Assembly: GCF_023887685.1 (NCBI RefSeq)
Contig: NZ_JAMWMR010000004.1
Location: 248,001 to 312,000 of the forward strand
Origin: Streptomyces macrolidinus
GTDB lineage: Bacteria > Actinomycetota > Actinomycetes > Streptomycetales > Streptomycetaceae
Direction: 5' to 3'
DNA length: 64,000 nucleotides
Each line of letters starts with the position of its first letter. Position 1 is the first letter of the stretch. Shown piece after piece: positions 41,350 to 51,114 of the stretch. The notes under the pieces are model-generated. The model was not told the DNA's origin, did no database searches, and saw only the letters and a program-made list of their open reading frames with translations. A program made the position numbers and the translations under genes.

Positions 41350-42699
41350 ATGCCCAGAAGAGTCGCGCCAACGGCTCCCGTCCCCACCGCGGCCGAGGCC
41401 GAGGCACTCGCCGCCGACGCCGTCGCCCTGTGCTCCCGGCTGATCCGCTTCGACACCAGCAACTTCGGCGCGGGCGACAGCCGCGGCGAGCGCGCCTGCG
41501 CCGAGTGGGTCGCCGAGGAGCTGACCGACGCCGGACACGCCCCGGTCGTCCTGGAGTCCGCGCCCGGCCGCGCCAACACCGTGGTCCGGATCCCCGGTGC
41601 CGACGCCACCGCGCCCGCGCTGCTCGTCCACGGCCACCTCGACGTGGTACCCGCCGAACCCGCCGACTGGCAGACCTACCCCTTCTCCGGCGAGATCCGC
41701 GACGGCGCGGTCTGGGGGCGCGGCGCGCTGGACATGAAGGACATGGACGCGATGATGCTCGCGTTCGTCCGGCACCTGGCGCGCACCGGCACCCGGCCGC
41801 CGCGCGACCTCGTGCTGGCGTTCGTCGCCGACGAGGAGGACACCGGCGAGTTCGGCGCGCGCTTCCTGGTCGAGCAACACCCCGATCTGTTCGAGGGGGT
41901 GACCGCGGCCATCAGCGAGTCCGGCGGCCACTCGGTCCATCTGCCCGGCGGCAGCCGCCTCTACCCGATCGCGGCCGGTGAGCGAGGCAGCGCCTGGATG
42001 ACCATCACCGCGCGCGGCACCGCGGGCCACGGCTCGCGCCGCAACGACGACAACGCCCTGGTCAAACTGGCCGCGGCGCTCGGCCGGTTCGCCGCACACG
42101 AGTGGCCCGTCCGTCTCGTCCCGATCGTCGAGGCACTGCTGGACGGCCTCTCGCAGCACCTGGGCATCGAGATCGACCCCGCCGATCTCGGCCCGCTGGG
42201 CGCCGCCGCACCACTGGTCGCCGAGACGCTCGCCAACTCCGTCAACCCGACCATGCTGCGCGCCGGTTACAAGCACAACGTCATCCCCAGCGAGGCCGCC
42301 GCGTCGCTGGACGGACGCATCCTGCCGGGCGCCGAGGCCGAGTTCTTCGAGACCATCGACGCCCTCCTCGGCCCCGACCTCACCCGCACCGGCGACTACC
42401 AGGCACCGGTCAGCGCCGACCACACCGCGCCCGACTTCGCCGCGATGGCCGCCGCCCTGCGCGCCCACGACCCGGACGCCCTCGTGCTCCCGTACTGCAT
42501 GACCGGCGGCACCGACGCGAAGGCCTTCGCCGACCTCGGCATCCCCGGCTTCGGCTTCGTACCCGGCCGTACCCCCTCCGACTTCGACGCCTGGCGTTAC
42601 GTCCACGGCGTCGACGAACACGTACTCACCGACAGCCTCGGCTTCGGCGCGCGTGTGCTCACCACGTACCTCATGACCGACCCCCGAGCCTTCGCCTGA
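41350..42699 (+). CDS. M20-family metallopeptidase (DapE/ArgE/CPG2 group)
   Basis: A 449-aa dizinc peptidase/deacylase. The first metal motif is HGHLDVVPAE (about residues 95-104) and the second EEDTGEFGA (about 163-171, with the catalytic Glu pair), then a dimerisation domain and a C-terminal metal His region. Such enzymes remove an acyl or amino-acid group from an amino nitrogen: DapE, ArgE, carboxypeptidase G2 and dipeptidases. It is the first gene of a seven-gene run with a peptide importer and an LD-carboxypeptidase, so a peptidase is more likely than a biosynthetic DapE. Ribosome site AGGAGG fixes the ATG at 41350. Confidence 0.88.
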   Translation: MPRRVAPTAPVPTAAEAEALAADAVALCSRLIRFDTSNFGAGDSRGERACAEWVAEELTDAGHAPVVLESAPGRANTVVRIPGADATAPALLVHGHLDVVPAEPADWQTYPFSGEIRDGAVWGRGALDMKDMDAMMLAFVRHLARTGTRPPRDLVLAFVADEEDTGEFGARFLVEQHPDLFEGVTAAISESGGHSVHLPGGSRLYPIAAGERGSAWMTITARGTAGHGSRRNDDNALVKLAAALGRFAAHEWPVRLVPIVEALLDGLSQHLGIEIDPADLGPLGAAAPLVAETLANSVNPTMLRAGYKHNVIPSEAAASLDGRILPGAEAEFFETIDALLGPDLTRTGDYQAPVSADHTAPDFAAMAAALRAHDPDALVLPYCMTGGTDAKAFADLGIPGFGFVPGRTPSDFDAWRYVHGVDEHVLTDSLGFGARVLTTYLMTDPRAFA

Positions 42700-42744
42700 T
42701 ACGGCACGGTCCCCCCTTCCCTCCTCATCCTCCGGAGACCTGAC

Positions 42745-44580
42745 TTGGCTGTGCGTGAGACCCCTGGATTCCGAACGGCTCTGGCCGCCGCCGTCGCCGG
42801 TGGCCTGCTCCTGGCCGGCCCCACCGCCCCCGGCCTGACGACGGCCGCCGCGGCCTCGTCCGGCACGACCCTCCGGGTCGCGATGGACGGCTCGGGAGTG
42901 GACACACTGAACCCGTTCACCGCCTACTTCAACGGCGCGCTCGACATCTTCGGCACCATCTACCCGTCGCTCACCACGATCGACGACAACGGCGCCCCCA
43001 AGCCCTACCTGGCCACCTCCTGGACCCTCTCCGACGACCAGCTCACCTGGACGTTCAAGCTGCGCGAGGGGCTGAAGTGGAGCGACGGCAAGCCGCTGAC
43101 CGCGGAAGACGCGGCGTGGACGCTCCACCTCATCATGACCGACGACGTCGCCGGGACCGCGAACAGCACCCTGGTCTCCGACTTCGAGTCGGTCACCGCG
43201 ACCGACGCCACCACCCTGGTCATCAAGACCAAGAAGCCGAAGGCGAACGTCACTTACAGCAGCATCCCCATCTCCGGCATACCGATCGTGCCCAAGCACA
43301 TCTGGCAGTCGCAGGTGAAGAACCTCAGGAACTACAAGAACGACACCTTCCCGGTCGTCGGCTACGGGCCCTGGATCCTCACGGAGTACAAGAACGGCCA
43401 GTACGCCAAGTTCGACGCCAACAAGTCCTTCGTCCTCGGCGCGCCCAAGTACGACCACCTGATCGAGCAGATCTACAAGGAGACCGACGCCGCCGTCGCA
43501 GCCCTGAAGTCCGGCCAGTTGGACTACATCAGCGGCATCAACGCCACCGAGTACTCCTCGCTCCAGCACGTCGACGGGGTGCGCACGGCACAGGCCGTCG
43601 GCCACGGCTGGGTCGGCCTGGAGCTGAACCCGGGCGCGAAGACCCGTACCGGCAAGCCGATCGGCACCGGCAACCCGGCGCTGGCCGACCCCGTGCTGCG
43701 CCGGGCGATCGCCTTGAGTGTCGACAAGAAGACCCTCGTGACCAAGGTGCTCAACGGTCAAGGGCAGGTCGCGGAGGGCTACTTGCCTCCGGCGTGGCCG
43801 CAGTGGAACTGGCAGCCGGACCCCGGCAAGAAGCAGAGCTACGACCCCGCCGCCGCCAACAAGCTGCTGGACAAGGCGGGTTACAAGAAGGGCTCCGACG
43901 GCATCCGGATCGACCCCAAGACGGACAAGCCGCTGAACCTGCGCCTCGGCATCCACTCCGACGACGCCGCCGACGCGGCCATCTCCCGCTATCTGGTGGG
44001 CTGGTTCAAGGCCATCGGCATCAACGCCAAGATCCAGGCGATGAGCATGAGCGCCCTCAACAGCGACCTGGGCAAGGGCAACTGGGACATGCTGATGGAC
44101 GCGTGGACCACCGGCCCCGACCCCACCTACCAACTCGGCATCCAGAGCTGTACGACGCTGCCGAAGGACGACGGCACCGGAGGCAACACCGACTCCTTCT
44201 TCTGCGACCCCGCCTACGAGAAGCTGTTCGCCAAGCAGGCGACCCTCTTCGACCCGGCCGAACGGGCCGAGGTCGTCGGCCAGATGCAGGAGATCCTCTA
44301 CGACGCCGACGTCGACATCATGTTCTACAACGGGACCACCAAGATCGCGTACTCCGCGAAGGCCGACGGTCTCGTCACCGGCAAGCCGAACGCCGACGGC
44401 TTCTACCCGGCCCAGACGGCGTTCTGGAGCTACCTCAAGGCAACCCCCGGCAGCTCCTCCGACTCCTCCTCGGGCGGCGGCAACACCGGCCTGTGGCTGG
44501 GCATCGGCGCCGCGGTGATCGTGCTCGGAGCGGGCGTCGCCGTCGTCCGCCGCCGCGCCGGAGCGGACGACCGTGAGTAG
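42745..44580 (+). CDS. Peptide ABC transporter substrate-binding protein with C-terminal membrane anchor
   Basis: A 611-aa SBP_bac_5 protein. A Sec signal peptide (residues 1-36) lacks a lipobox cysteine. The binding domain shows LATSWTLSDDQLTWTFKLREG and KPLTAEDAAWTL. After a Ser-rich linker (SSDSSSGGG), residues about 580-602 are one hydrophobic helix (LGIGAAVIVLGAGVAVV) followed by RRRAG. The protein is thus tethered at its C-terminus and not by a lipid, unlike the lipoprotein of the other importer. The TTG at 42745 is the longest plausible start; a GTG two codons later is possible. The stop overlaps the next GTG by eight bases. Confidence 0.9.
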   Translation: MAVRETPGFRTALAAAVAGGLLLAGPTAPGLTTAAAASSGTTLRVAMDGSGVDTLNPFTAYFNGALDIFGTIYPSLTTIDDNGAPKPYLATSWTLSDDQLTWTFKLREGLKWSDGKPLTAEDAAWTLHLIMTDDVAGTANSTLVSDFESVTATDATTLVIKTKKPKANVTYSSIPISGIPIVPKHIWQSQVKNLRNYKNDTFPVVGYGPWILTEYKNGQYAKFDANKSFVLGAPKYDHLIEQIYKETDAAVAALKSGQLDYISGINATEYSSLQHVDGVRTAQAVGHGWVGLELNPGAKTRTGKPIGTGNPALADPVLRRAIALSVDKKTLVTKVLNGQGQVAEGYLPPAWPQWNWQPDPGKKQSYDPAAANKLLDKAGYKKGSDGIRIDPKTDKPLNLRLGIHSDDAADAAISRYLVGWFKAIGINAKIQAMSMSALNSDLGKGNWDMLMDAWTTGPDPTYQLGIQSCTTLPKDDGTGGNTDSFFCDPAYEKLFAKQATLFDPAERAEVVGQMQEILYDADVDIMFYNGTTKIAYSAKADGLVTGKPNADGFYPAQTAFWSYLKATPGSSSDSSSGGGNTGLWLGIGAAVIVLGAGVAVVRRRAGADDRE

Positions 44581-45655
44581 CCGCCCCGCCCTCGCCGAAC
44601 CGCAGTCGGCCGAGGCGACCGAGGCGGCCAAGGCCCCCGCCCAGGACCGCACCGAACGCAGGACATCGCGCCTGCCCAGGCCCGGCTATCTGCTCACCAA
44701 GCTCGCGGCGGCGGTCGTCAGCTTCGCGGTCACCCTCGTCATCGGCTTCGTCCTGTTCAACCTGATGCCCGCCGACCCGGTCCGCACCATGACCCGCGGC
44801 CGACCCGTCAGCGAGGCCGAACTGATCCGACTGCGCGTCCAGTTGGGCCTGGACAAGCCGATCTGGGAACGGTTCCTCGACTTCGTCAACGACACCCTCC
44901 ACGGCAATCTCGGCTACTCCTGGGAGTACCAGCAGTCCGTCGCGTCGCTGACCATGCACCGCCTCGGCCCGACCCTGCTGCTCATGGGCACGTCCTTCGT
45001 CATCTCCGTGCTCCTCGGCCTCTGGCTCGGGCTGCGCAGCGGATGGCGCGCGGGCAGCCTGTTCGACCGCATCACCTCCGCCACCGCGCTGACCCTGTGG
45101 TCGGTGCCCACGTTCTGGCTGGGCATGATCCTGCTGATCGTCTTCAGCGTCGGCGTCGGCCCGTTCCACGGCTTCCTGCCCACGGCCGGGATGAGCGATC
45201 CGACCCTGCCGCAGACCGGGATGACGCACTGGCTGGACGTCGCCGAGCATCTGGTGCTACCCGCGCTGACCATGGTTCTCGTCGTCTACGCCCAGTACGT
45301 GACCATCATGCGGTCCTCCATCATCGAGGAACTCGGCAGCCCCTACCTGCTGACCGCGCGGGCCAAGGGCCTGACCGACGCCGCCGTGCGCCGCCGCCAC
45401 GCCCTGCCCAACGCCCTGCTGCCCTCCGTGACCATGATTTTCATGCATCTGGGGACGCTGATCAGCGGCGCGGTCACCGTGGAGGCCATCTTCTCCTGGC
45501 CGGGCCTCGGCGACCTGACCTTCGAGGCCCTCAAGATCCCCGACCTGCCGCTGCTGCAGGGCACCTTCATCGTCTTCAGCGCGAGTGTGATCCTCATGAA
45601 TCTTCTGGCGGACCTCGCCTACCGGTTCCTCGACCCACGGGTGCGTGACCAGTGA
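44573..45655 (+). CDS. Peptide ABC transporter permease (DppB type)
   Basis: A 360-aa permease, six predicted helices. It carries the family's LFNLMPADPVRTM motif after the first helix and an EAA loop (LTARAKGLTDAAVRRRHALPNA). A 45-residue polar N-terminus precedes helix one. The GTG at 44573 starts inside the binding-protein gene. Probably works with the next gene to form the channel. Confidence 0.92.
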   Translation: MSSRPALAEPQSAEATEAAKAPAQDRTERRTSRLPRPGYLLTKLAAAVVSFAVTLVIGFVLFNLMPADPVRTMTRGRPVSEAELIRLRVQLGLDKPIWERFLDFVNDTLHGNLGYSWEYQQSVASLTMHRLGPTLLLMGTSFVISVLLGLWLGLRSGWRAGSLFDRITSATALTLWSVPTFWLGMILLIVFSVGVGPFHGFLPTAGMSDPTLPQTGMTHWLDVAEHLVLPALTMVLVVYAQYVTIMRSSIIEELGSPYLLTARAKGLTDAAVRRRHALPNALLPSVTMIFMHLGTLISGAVTVEAIFSWPGLGDLTFEALKIPDLPLLQGTFIVFSASVILMNLLADLAYRFLDPRVRDQ

Positions 45656-46548
45656 CCGCCGCACAGACCGCCACCGCGGCCCTGCCCACCCGGTTCGCCG
45701 GGGCCCGCCGCTTCGCGCGCGCCTTCCGCGGCCGTCCCTCCGGTGTGGCCGGCCTGGTGATCCTCATCGCCTTCTCCGTACTGGCCCTGGCCGCACCGCT
45801 GTTCATCGGTGACGAGCAGCTCGACGTCACCAAGGTCGACGGCCCGCTGCTCGCACCACCGAGCGCCGACTACCCGCTCGGCACCGACCAGTCGGGGCGC
45901 AGCGTCCTGCTGCTGCTCATCTGGGGCTCCCGGGAGTCCCTGCGCATCGGCGTCATCGCCACCGTCCTGACGGTCGTCTTCGGCAGCGCGGTCGGGATCA
46001 TCGCCGGGCACTACGGTGGATTCGTCGGCCGGATCCTGATGCAGGTCACCGACTGGTTCATCGCCCTGCCCAGCCTGCCGCTGGCGATCTCGCTCGCCGC
46101 GGTCCTCGGCCAGGGATCGATGTCGATCACCATCGCGATCGCCGTGACCTCCTGGACCGCGACCGCGCGTCTGGTCCGTGCGCAGACCCTGGCCGTGGAG
46201 GCCCGGCCGTTCGTCGAACGGGCCCGCGCCCTCGGCGCCGGGGACCGGCAGATCATGACGCAGCAGGTCCTGCCGAACGTCATGCCGCTGATCCTCGTCT
46301 CCAGCACGCTGACCGTCGCAGGCTCCCTGCTCTCCGAGGCGACGCTGACCTTCCTCGGGCTCGGCAACCCCGCCGACGTCACCTGGGGCGAGATGCTCCA
46401 CGAGGCCTTCTTCGGCGGCGCGTTCACCGCCGGCGCCTGGTGGTTCCTCGTACCGCCGGGCCTGGCGATCCTCGCGGTGGTGCTGGCCTTCACCCTCACC
46501 GGCCGGGCCGTGGAGTACGTCCTCGACCCGCGGATGGAGAAGAAGTGA
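45652..46548 (+). CDS. Peptide ABC transporter permease (DppC type)
   Basis: A 298-aa permease with the GTDQSGRSVLLLLIWGSRESL signature region of OppC/DppC. The EAA loop is VERARALGAGDRQIMTQQVLPN. The GTG start overlaps the previous stop by four bases, and the stop shares one base with the next ATG (TGATG). Partner of the preceding permease. Confidence 0.92.
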   Translation: MTAAQTATAALPTRFAGARRFARAFRGRPSGVAGLVILIAFSVLALAAPLFIGDEQLDVTKVDGPLLAPPSADYPLGTDQSGRSVLLLLIWGSRESLRIGVIATVLTVVFGSAVGIIAGHYGGFVGRILMQVTDWFIALPSLPLAISLAAVLGQGSMSITIAIAVTSWTATARLVRAQTLAVEARPFVERARALGAGDRQIMTQQVLPNVMPLILVSSTLTVAGSLLSEATLTFLGLGNPADVTWGEMLHEAFFGGAFTAGAWWFLVPPGLAILAVVLAFTLTGRAVEYVLDPRMEKK

Positions 46549-47582
46549 TGACCACCGACACCCCACGCACCGAACCGGTGGCCACCGAGGACGCCGAGGC
46601 CGCGAGCCCTCTGCTCGACGTCCGTGACCTGCACGTCAGTTACCGGCAGGGCGGCCGGTCCGTGCCCGCCGTGCGCGGCGTCAGCTTCGCGCTCGCCCCC
46701 GGCGACACCCTCGGCATCGCGGGCGAGTCCGGCTGCGGCAAGTCGACCATGGCCCTCGGCCTGCTCCGGCTGCACGGCGCCAAGGCACAGGTCAGCGGCG
46801 AAGTACTGTTCCGCGGCGAGAACCTGCTGACGACGAGCTGGGGCCGGCTGCGCGCGGTGCGCTGGGCCGGGGCGTCCGTGGTGTTCCAGGGCGCGATGAG
46901 CGCGCTGAACCCCGTACGCACCGTCCTGGAGCAGATCGTCGAACCGATCGTGCTGCACGACAAGGTGAGCGCGAAGGAGGCCGAGCGCCGCGCCGCCGAA
47001 CTCCTCGACAGCGTCGGCATCCCCTCCCGGCGCATGCGCAGCCATCCGCACGAGTTCTCCGGCGGGCAGCGCCAGCGCGTGATGATCGCCATGGCGCTGG
47101 CCTGCCGCCCCGACCTGATCATCGCCGACGAGCCGACGACCGCCCTGGACGTCATGGTCCAGGCCCAGATCCTGGAGCTGCTGGCCCGGTCGGTCCGCGA
47201 GTCACGGATCGCGGTCATCATGATCACCCACGATCTGTCGCTGCTGGCCCACACCTGCGACCGGCTGGCCGTGATGTACGCGGGCCGGATCGTCGAACTC
47301 GGCCCGTCCCGGCAGGTCCTCGAAGACCCGCGGCACCCCTACACCCGGGCCCTGTCCCGGGCCTTCCCGACGATCGGCGACCCGGCCTCCCGGCTCGCCC
47401 CGGCGGGCCTGGCGGGCGACCCGCCCCGGCCCTCGGAGGTCGGCGACGGCTGCGCCTTCGCGGCCCGCTGCACGGAGGCCACCGAGTCCTGCCGCAACGG
47501 GGAGATGCTGCTGTGGCCCGCCGGACCCGGCCGCTCCGCCGCCTGTCTGCGCGTCCACCCCGATCACGGAGGTACCTCGTGA
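46548..47582 (+). CDS. Peptide ABC transporter ATPase (DppD type)
   Basis: A 344-aa ABC ATPase. Walker A is GESGCGKST, signature EFSGGQRQRVMIA and Walker B LIIADEPTTALD. The C-terminal extension has the Cys cluster typical of full-length DppD/OppD (CAFAARCTEATESC), unlike the short ATPase of the 21.5-kb importer. It powers uptake with the following ATPase. Confidence 0.92.
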   Translation: MTTDTPRTEPVATEDAEAASPLLDVRDLHVSYRQGGRSVPAVRGVSFALAPGDTLGIAGESGCGKSTMALGLLRLHGAKAQVSGEVLFRGENLLTTSWGRLRAVRWAGASVVFQGAMSALNPVRTVLEQIVEPIVLHDKVSAKEAERRAAELLDSVGIPSRRMRSHPHEFSGGQRQRVMIAMALACRPDLIIADEPTTALDVMVQAQILELLARSVRESRIAVIMITHDLSLLAHTCDRLAVMYAGRIVELGPSRQVLEDPRHPYTRALSRAFPTIGDPASRLAPAGLAGDPPRPSEVGDGCAFAARCTEATESCRNGEMLLWPAGPGRSAACLRVHPDHGGTS

Positions 47583-48583
47583 CCGCCACCGACACCCAGC
47601 CACCCGCCCTGGAGGTCCGCGACCTGTCCGTCGTCTACCCGGCCTCCGGCGGCCGGGGCCCGGCGCGCGCCGTCGACGGGGTCGACCTGCGCGTCGGCAA
47701 GGGCGAGATCGTCGCGCTGATCGGCGAGTCCGGCTGCGGCAAGTCGACGCTCGCCCGCACCCTCGTCGGCCTGGTCAAGCCGACCAGCGGTCAGGTGCGG
47801 TACGAGGACACGCCGCTGGACTACTCGGCGGCGGCCCTCAAGCGCTACCGCCGCCACACCCAGCTCGTCCTCCAGGACCCCGGCGGCGCCCTCAACCCCA
47901 AGCAGAACGTCTACGACGCCGTGGCCATGGGACCGCGCCTGCACGGCCTCACCGGCCGGCTCCCCGAGACCGTGCACAACGCCCTGTCCCAGGCCGGACT
48001 CCGGCCCCCGGAGGACTACTTCCGCCGGTACCCGCACGAACTCTCCGGCGGCCAGCAGCAGCGCGTCGTCATCGCCGGCGCACTGGCGCTGGGCCCCTCG
48101 GTGATCGTCGCCGACGAACCGGTGGCCTCGCTCGACGCCTCGGTCCGCGGCGAGATCCTCGCGCTGCTGCTCCGGCTGCGCGACGAACTCGGCCTCTCGG
48201 CCCTCGTGGTCAGCCACGACCTGGGCCTGGCCTGGAACATCGCGGACCGCGTCGCGGTGATGTACCTCGGCCGGGTCGTGGAGCAGGGCACCGTCGAGGA
48301 CGTCCTGCTGCGCCCCCAACACCCGTACACCCAGGCCCTGTTGTCCGTCATCCCCAGTGGCGCCGAGGACTGGCGCCCGACGCTGCTGACGGGCGAGCCG
48401 CCCGACCCCACCGCGATCCCGGCCGGCTGCCGCTTCCACCCGCGCTGCGGGCGCTGGGCCGACGCCTCCGCCGACGAACGCGCGGCGAGCGCCTGCGACC
48501 GCCGCGAACTCCCCGTCCTGGCAGCGGACGCCTGCGCCGCCGCGTGTCACCTTCTCGCCCCGACCGCCCTGGAGACCGCATGA
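47579..48583 (+). CDS. Peptide ABC transporter ATPase (DppF type)
   Basis: A 334-aa ABC ATPase. Walker A is GESGCGKST, signature ELSGGQQQRVVIA and Walker B VIVADEPVASLD. A C-terminal Cys-bearing segment (GCRFHPRCGRWAD) is present. The GTG overlaps the preceding stop (GTGA) and its stop overlaps the LD-carboxypeptidase ATG (ATGA), tying the importer to that enzyme. Confidence 0.92.
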   Translation: MTATDTQPPALEVRDLSVVYPASGGRGPARAVDGVDLRVGKGEIVALIGESGCGKSTLARTLVGLVKPTSGQVRYEDTPLDYSAAALKRYRRHTQLVLQDPGGALNPKQNVYDAVAMGPRLHGLTGRLPETVHNALSQAGLRPPEDYFRRYPHELSGGQQQRVVIAGALALGPSVIVADEPVASLDASVRGEILALLLRLRDELGLSALVVSHDLGLAWNIADRVAVMYLGRVVEQGTVEDVLLRPQHPYTQALLSVIPSGAEDWRPTLLTGEPPDPTAIPAGCRFHPRCGRWADASADERAASACDRRELPVLAADACAAACHLLAPTALETA

Positions 48584-49524
48584 CCCTGCTTCGCCCGCCC
48601 GCGCTCAAGCCCGGCGACACCGTCGCCGTGCTCTGTGCCAGCTCGCCCGTCGACAACCAGGAACACCTGGAGTCGGGCCTGCGCGCCCTGAGGGCCGTGG
48701 GCCTTCGACCGGAGGTCTTCGCCTCGGCCCGGGACACCGGGAGCATGTACGACTACCTCGCGGGCGACGACACCCGCCGCGCCGAGGACCTCACCCGGGC
48801 CCTGACCGACCCCCGGTACGCGGGCGTCTTCCTGGCCTGCGGCGGCTACGGCTCCCAGCGCACCCTGGAGTTGATGGACTGGAACACGATCGACGCCGCC
48901 GCGCCCAAGGTCGTCGTCGGCTACTCCGATGTGACCGCGCTGCTGGAGGCACTGGCCGTCAAGCTCGGCTGGGTGTCGCTGTTCGGGCCGATGGTCGCGT
49001 GCGGCGGGTTCTGGGAAGGGCCCGAGGAGTACGACTTCAAGGAGCTGATGAAGCTCCTCTACACGCCCGCCGACGTGAAGGAGCTGACCTTCCCCGGCGC
49101 GCGCACCCTCGTCCCCGGCGTCGCCGAGGGCCTCACGCTGGGCGGCACCGCGACGCTCATCGCCGCCAACTTCGGCACCGACACCACGTATCCGGCGCGC
49201 GACGCCATCCTGTTCCTGGAGGACGTCGACGAATTCCCCTTCCGTATGGACCGCATCATCACCCAGATCCGGCGCTCCAAGAGCTACCTCGATGGCGTCG
49301 CCGGGATCGTCCTCGGCACGTTCACCGAGTGCGGCGACCCCGAGCACATCGACCGGATGCTCGCCGAACGCTTCGGCGACCTCGGCGTGCCGGTCCTGAT
49401 GGGCGTGAACATCGGCCACAACACGCAGATGCAGACGTACCCGGTCGGCGTGCGGGCACGGCTGGACGCGGACAACAAGACACTGACCTTCCTGGACCAG
49501 GTGCTCGCCGATCCGCAGGCCTGA
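48580..49524 (+). CDS. LD-carboxypeptidase, MEROPS S66
   Basis: A 314-aa S66 serine peptidase. Family members (LdcA, MccF) remove the terminal D-amino acid from murein tetrapeptide or related peptides. The nucleophile is Ser in VGYSDVTALL (about residue 115); the C-terminal domain gives the Glu and the His of IGHNTQMQTYPVG. There is no signal peptide, so it acts on imported peptides. It is coupled to the importer genes. MccF-type peptide-antibiotic detoxification is the alternative to murein recycling. Confidence 0.9.
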   Translation: MTLLRPPALKPGDTVAVLCASSPVDNQEHLESGLRALRAVGLRPEVFASARDTGSMYDYLAGDDTRRAEDLTRALTDPRYAGVFLACGGYGSQRTLELMDWNTIDAAAPKVVVGYSDVTALLEALAVKLGWVSLFGPMVACGGFWEGPEEYDFKELMKLLYTPADVKELTFPGARTLVPGVAEGLTLGGTATLIAANFGTDTTYPARDAILFLEDVDEFPFRMDRIITQIRRSKSYLDGVAGIVLGTFTECGDPEHIDRMLAERFGDLGVPVLMGVNIGHNTQMQTYPVGVRARLDADNKTLTFLDQVLADPQA

Positions 49525-49537
49525 TCGCGTACGACAA

Positions 49538-49571
49538 GGTGGGGCCCGAGCACATGTGCTCGGGCCCCACC
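49538..49571. terminator. Perfect palindromic bidirectional terminator
   Basis: A perfect 34-base palindrome, centre at 49554/49555, between the convergent LD-carboxypeptidase and lysA genes. It starts 14 bases after the first stop and lies 18 bases from the lysA stop, so it can terminate both transcripts. Confidence 0.85.
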
Positions 49572-49588
49572 CTGCTTCGTACGGCGTG

Positions 49589-50860
49589 TCACACATACAG
49601 CCGCAGCAGATCCTCCTCGGTCTCGCGGCGGACGATCGTCCGTGCCACGCCGTCGCGCACGGCGACGACCGGCGGTCGCGGGAGCAGGTTGTAGTTGCTC
49701 GCCGCCGAGCGCTGATAGGCGCCGGAGCACGGGATCGCGATCAGGTCGCCGGGACGGACGTCGCCCGGCAGATCGACGCCGTCGACCAGGATGTCGCCGG
49801 TCTCGCAGTGCTTGCCGACGATCGTGAAGTTCCGGGCCGCCGCCTCGCTCGTACGGGACGCGAGGACGGCCGTGTACGCGGCGCCGTACGTCGCCGGGCG
49901 CGGGTTGTCGCTCATACCGCCGTCCACGCTGAGGTAGCGGCCCTTGACCGTACCGACCTCGTAGAGCGCGACCGTCGTCGGCCCGACCACCGAGCGGCCG
50001 GGTTCGAGCGCGATCCGTACGTCCGCGGGGACCGCCGCCCGCAGGACCTCGGCGAGTTCCGCCGGGGTCGGGGCGGCCTTCTCGCCCGGCAGATACGGGA
50101 CACCGAGGCCGCCGCCGAGATCCAGCTTGCCGATCGTCACCCCGTTCTCCCGCTCGACCTCCCGCAGGAAGCCGACCATGCGGTGCGCGGCCGTGGCGAA
50201 GGAACCGAGGTCGAAGATCTGCGAGCCGATGTGCGAGTGCAGCCCGACCAGCTCCAGGGACGGCTCGGCCAGCACCCGGCGGACCGCCTCGGCCGCCTCA
50301 CCGGAGGCCATCGACAACCCGAACTTCGTGTTCTCGCCGCCCGTCGCCCACGAGGCGTGCGTGTCCGCGTCCACCCCGGGCTTCACCCGGATCATGACGG
50401 CCTGCCGTACGCCCGACGCGCGCGCCACGTCCGCCACCCGCTCCACCTCCTGGAACGAGTCGAGGACGACACACCCGATGCCCCACCGCACGGCGGCGCG
50501 GATCTCCGCCACCGACTTGTTGTTGCCGTGGAAGACCACGCGCTCGGCGGGCATCCCGCCCCTGCGCGCCACGGCCAGCTCACCGCCACTGCACACATCG
50601 AGCGACAGCCCGAGTTCGCGCAGCCAGCCGACCACCGCCGGGGCCAGGAACGCCTTGCCGCCGTAGTGGATGTCGCCGCCCGGGAACGCGGCCGGCCAGG
50701 CCGCGCAGCGCGCGCGGAAGTCGTCCTCGTCCAGAACGTAGAGCGGCGTACCGAACTCCGCCGCGAGATGCCGCACACCGAGCCCGCCGAGCCGGAGTTC
50801 ACCCTCGGCCCACGTCGCTGTGCGCGGCCATACCTGGTCCATCACTGTGTTGCTGCCCAT
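49589..50860 (-). CDS. lysA: Diaminopimelate decarboxylase
   Basis: A 423-aa fold-type III PLP enzyme converting meso-diaminopimelate to L-lysine. PLP lysine K69 is in YGGKAF, the barrel has GLHSHIGSQIFD and LDLGGGLGVPY, and the second-subunit catalytic Cys352 is in KHCETGDIL. Streptomyces has another lysA in the lysine pathway, so this may be a second copy. Its company (LD-carboxypeptidase, D-aminoacylase, peptide importer) suggests use of diaminopimelate freed from murein peptides. The ATG at 50860 was chosen over 50887 and 50842 without a clear ribosome site, so the first residues are uncertain. Confidence 0.9.
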   Translation of the reverse strand: MGSNTVMDQVWPRTATWAEGELRLGGLGVRHLAAEFGTPLYVLDEDDFRARCAAWPAAFPGGDIHYGGKAFLAPAVVGWLRELGLSLDVCSGGELAVARRGGMPAERVVFHGNNKSVAEIRAAVRWGIGCVVLDSFQEVERVADVARASGVRQAVMIRVKPGVDADTHASWATGGENTKFGLSMASGEAAEAVRRVLAEPSLELVGLHSHIGSQIFDLGSFATAAHRMVGFLREVERENGVTIGKLDLGGGLGVPYLPGEKAAPTPAELAEVLRAAVPADVRIALEPGRSVVGPTTVALYEVGTVKGRYLSVDGGMSDNPRPATYGAAYTAVLASRTSEAAARNFTIVGKHCETGDILVDGVDLPGDVRPGDLIAIPCSGAYQRSAASNYNLLPRPPVVAVRDGVARTIVRRETEEDLLRLYV

Positions 50861-51114
50861 GCGGCCCAAGCTAGGGAAGACGCCCACACGGACCGGTCGA
50901 GCGTCGAGGAACTGCGCGCTGAGAGTCGATTCTCGTCACCGGGACGGCCCCCCGCGCGACAGGACGGGCCGTCACCATGGCCGCCGCCGGGCGACCGGAA
51001 ACAGCCGCACAGGAAATGGTGCGTGAGCCGCGAGGTTTTCGACGCTCCCCGCGAGCGCGCCCCGTACCGCTGCACGCTGGGGCGGTCCGTGCGAGCACTC
51101 CCGTGAGGAAGCCC

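Noticed and set aside
41311..44652. Very long reverse-strand open frame opposite the M20 and binding-protein genes
   Set aside because: It has no recognisable domains and a Gly/Val/Asp-rich composition. The forward genes have motifs, ribosome sites and operon overlaps.
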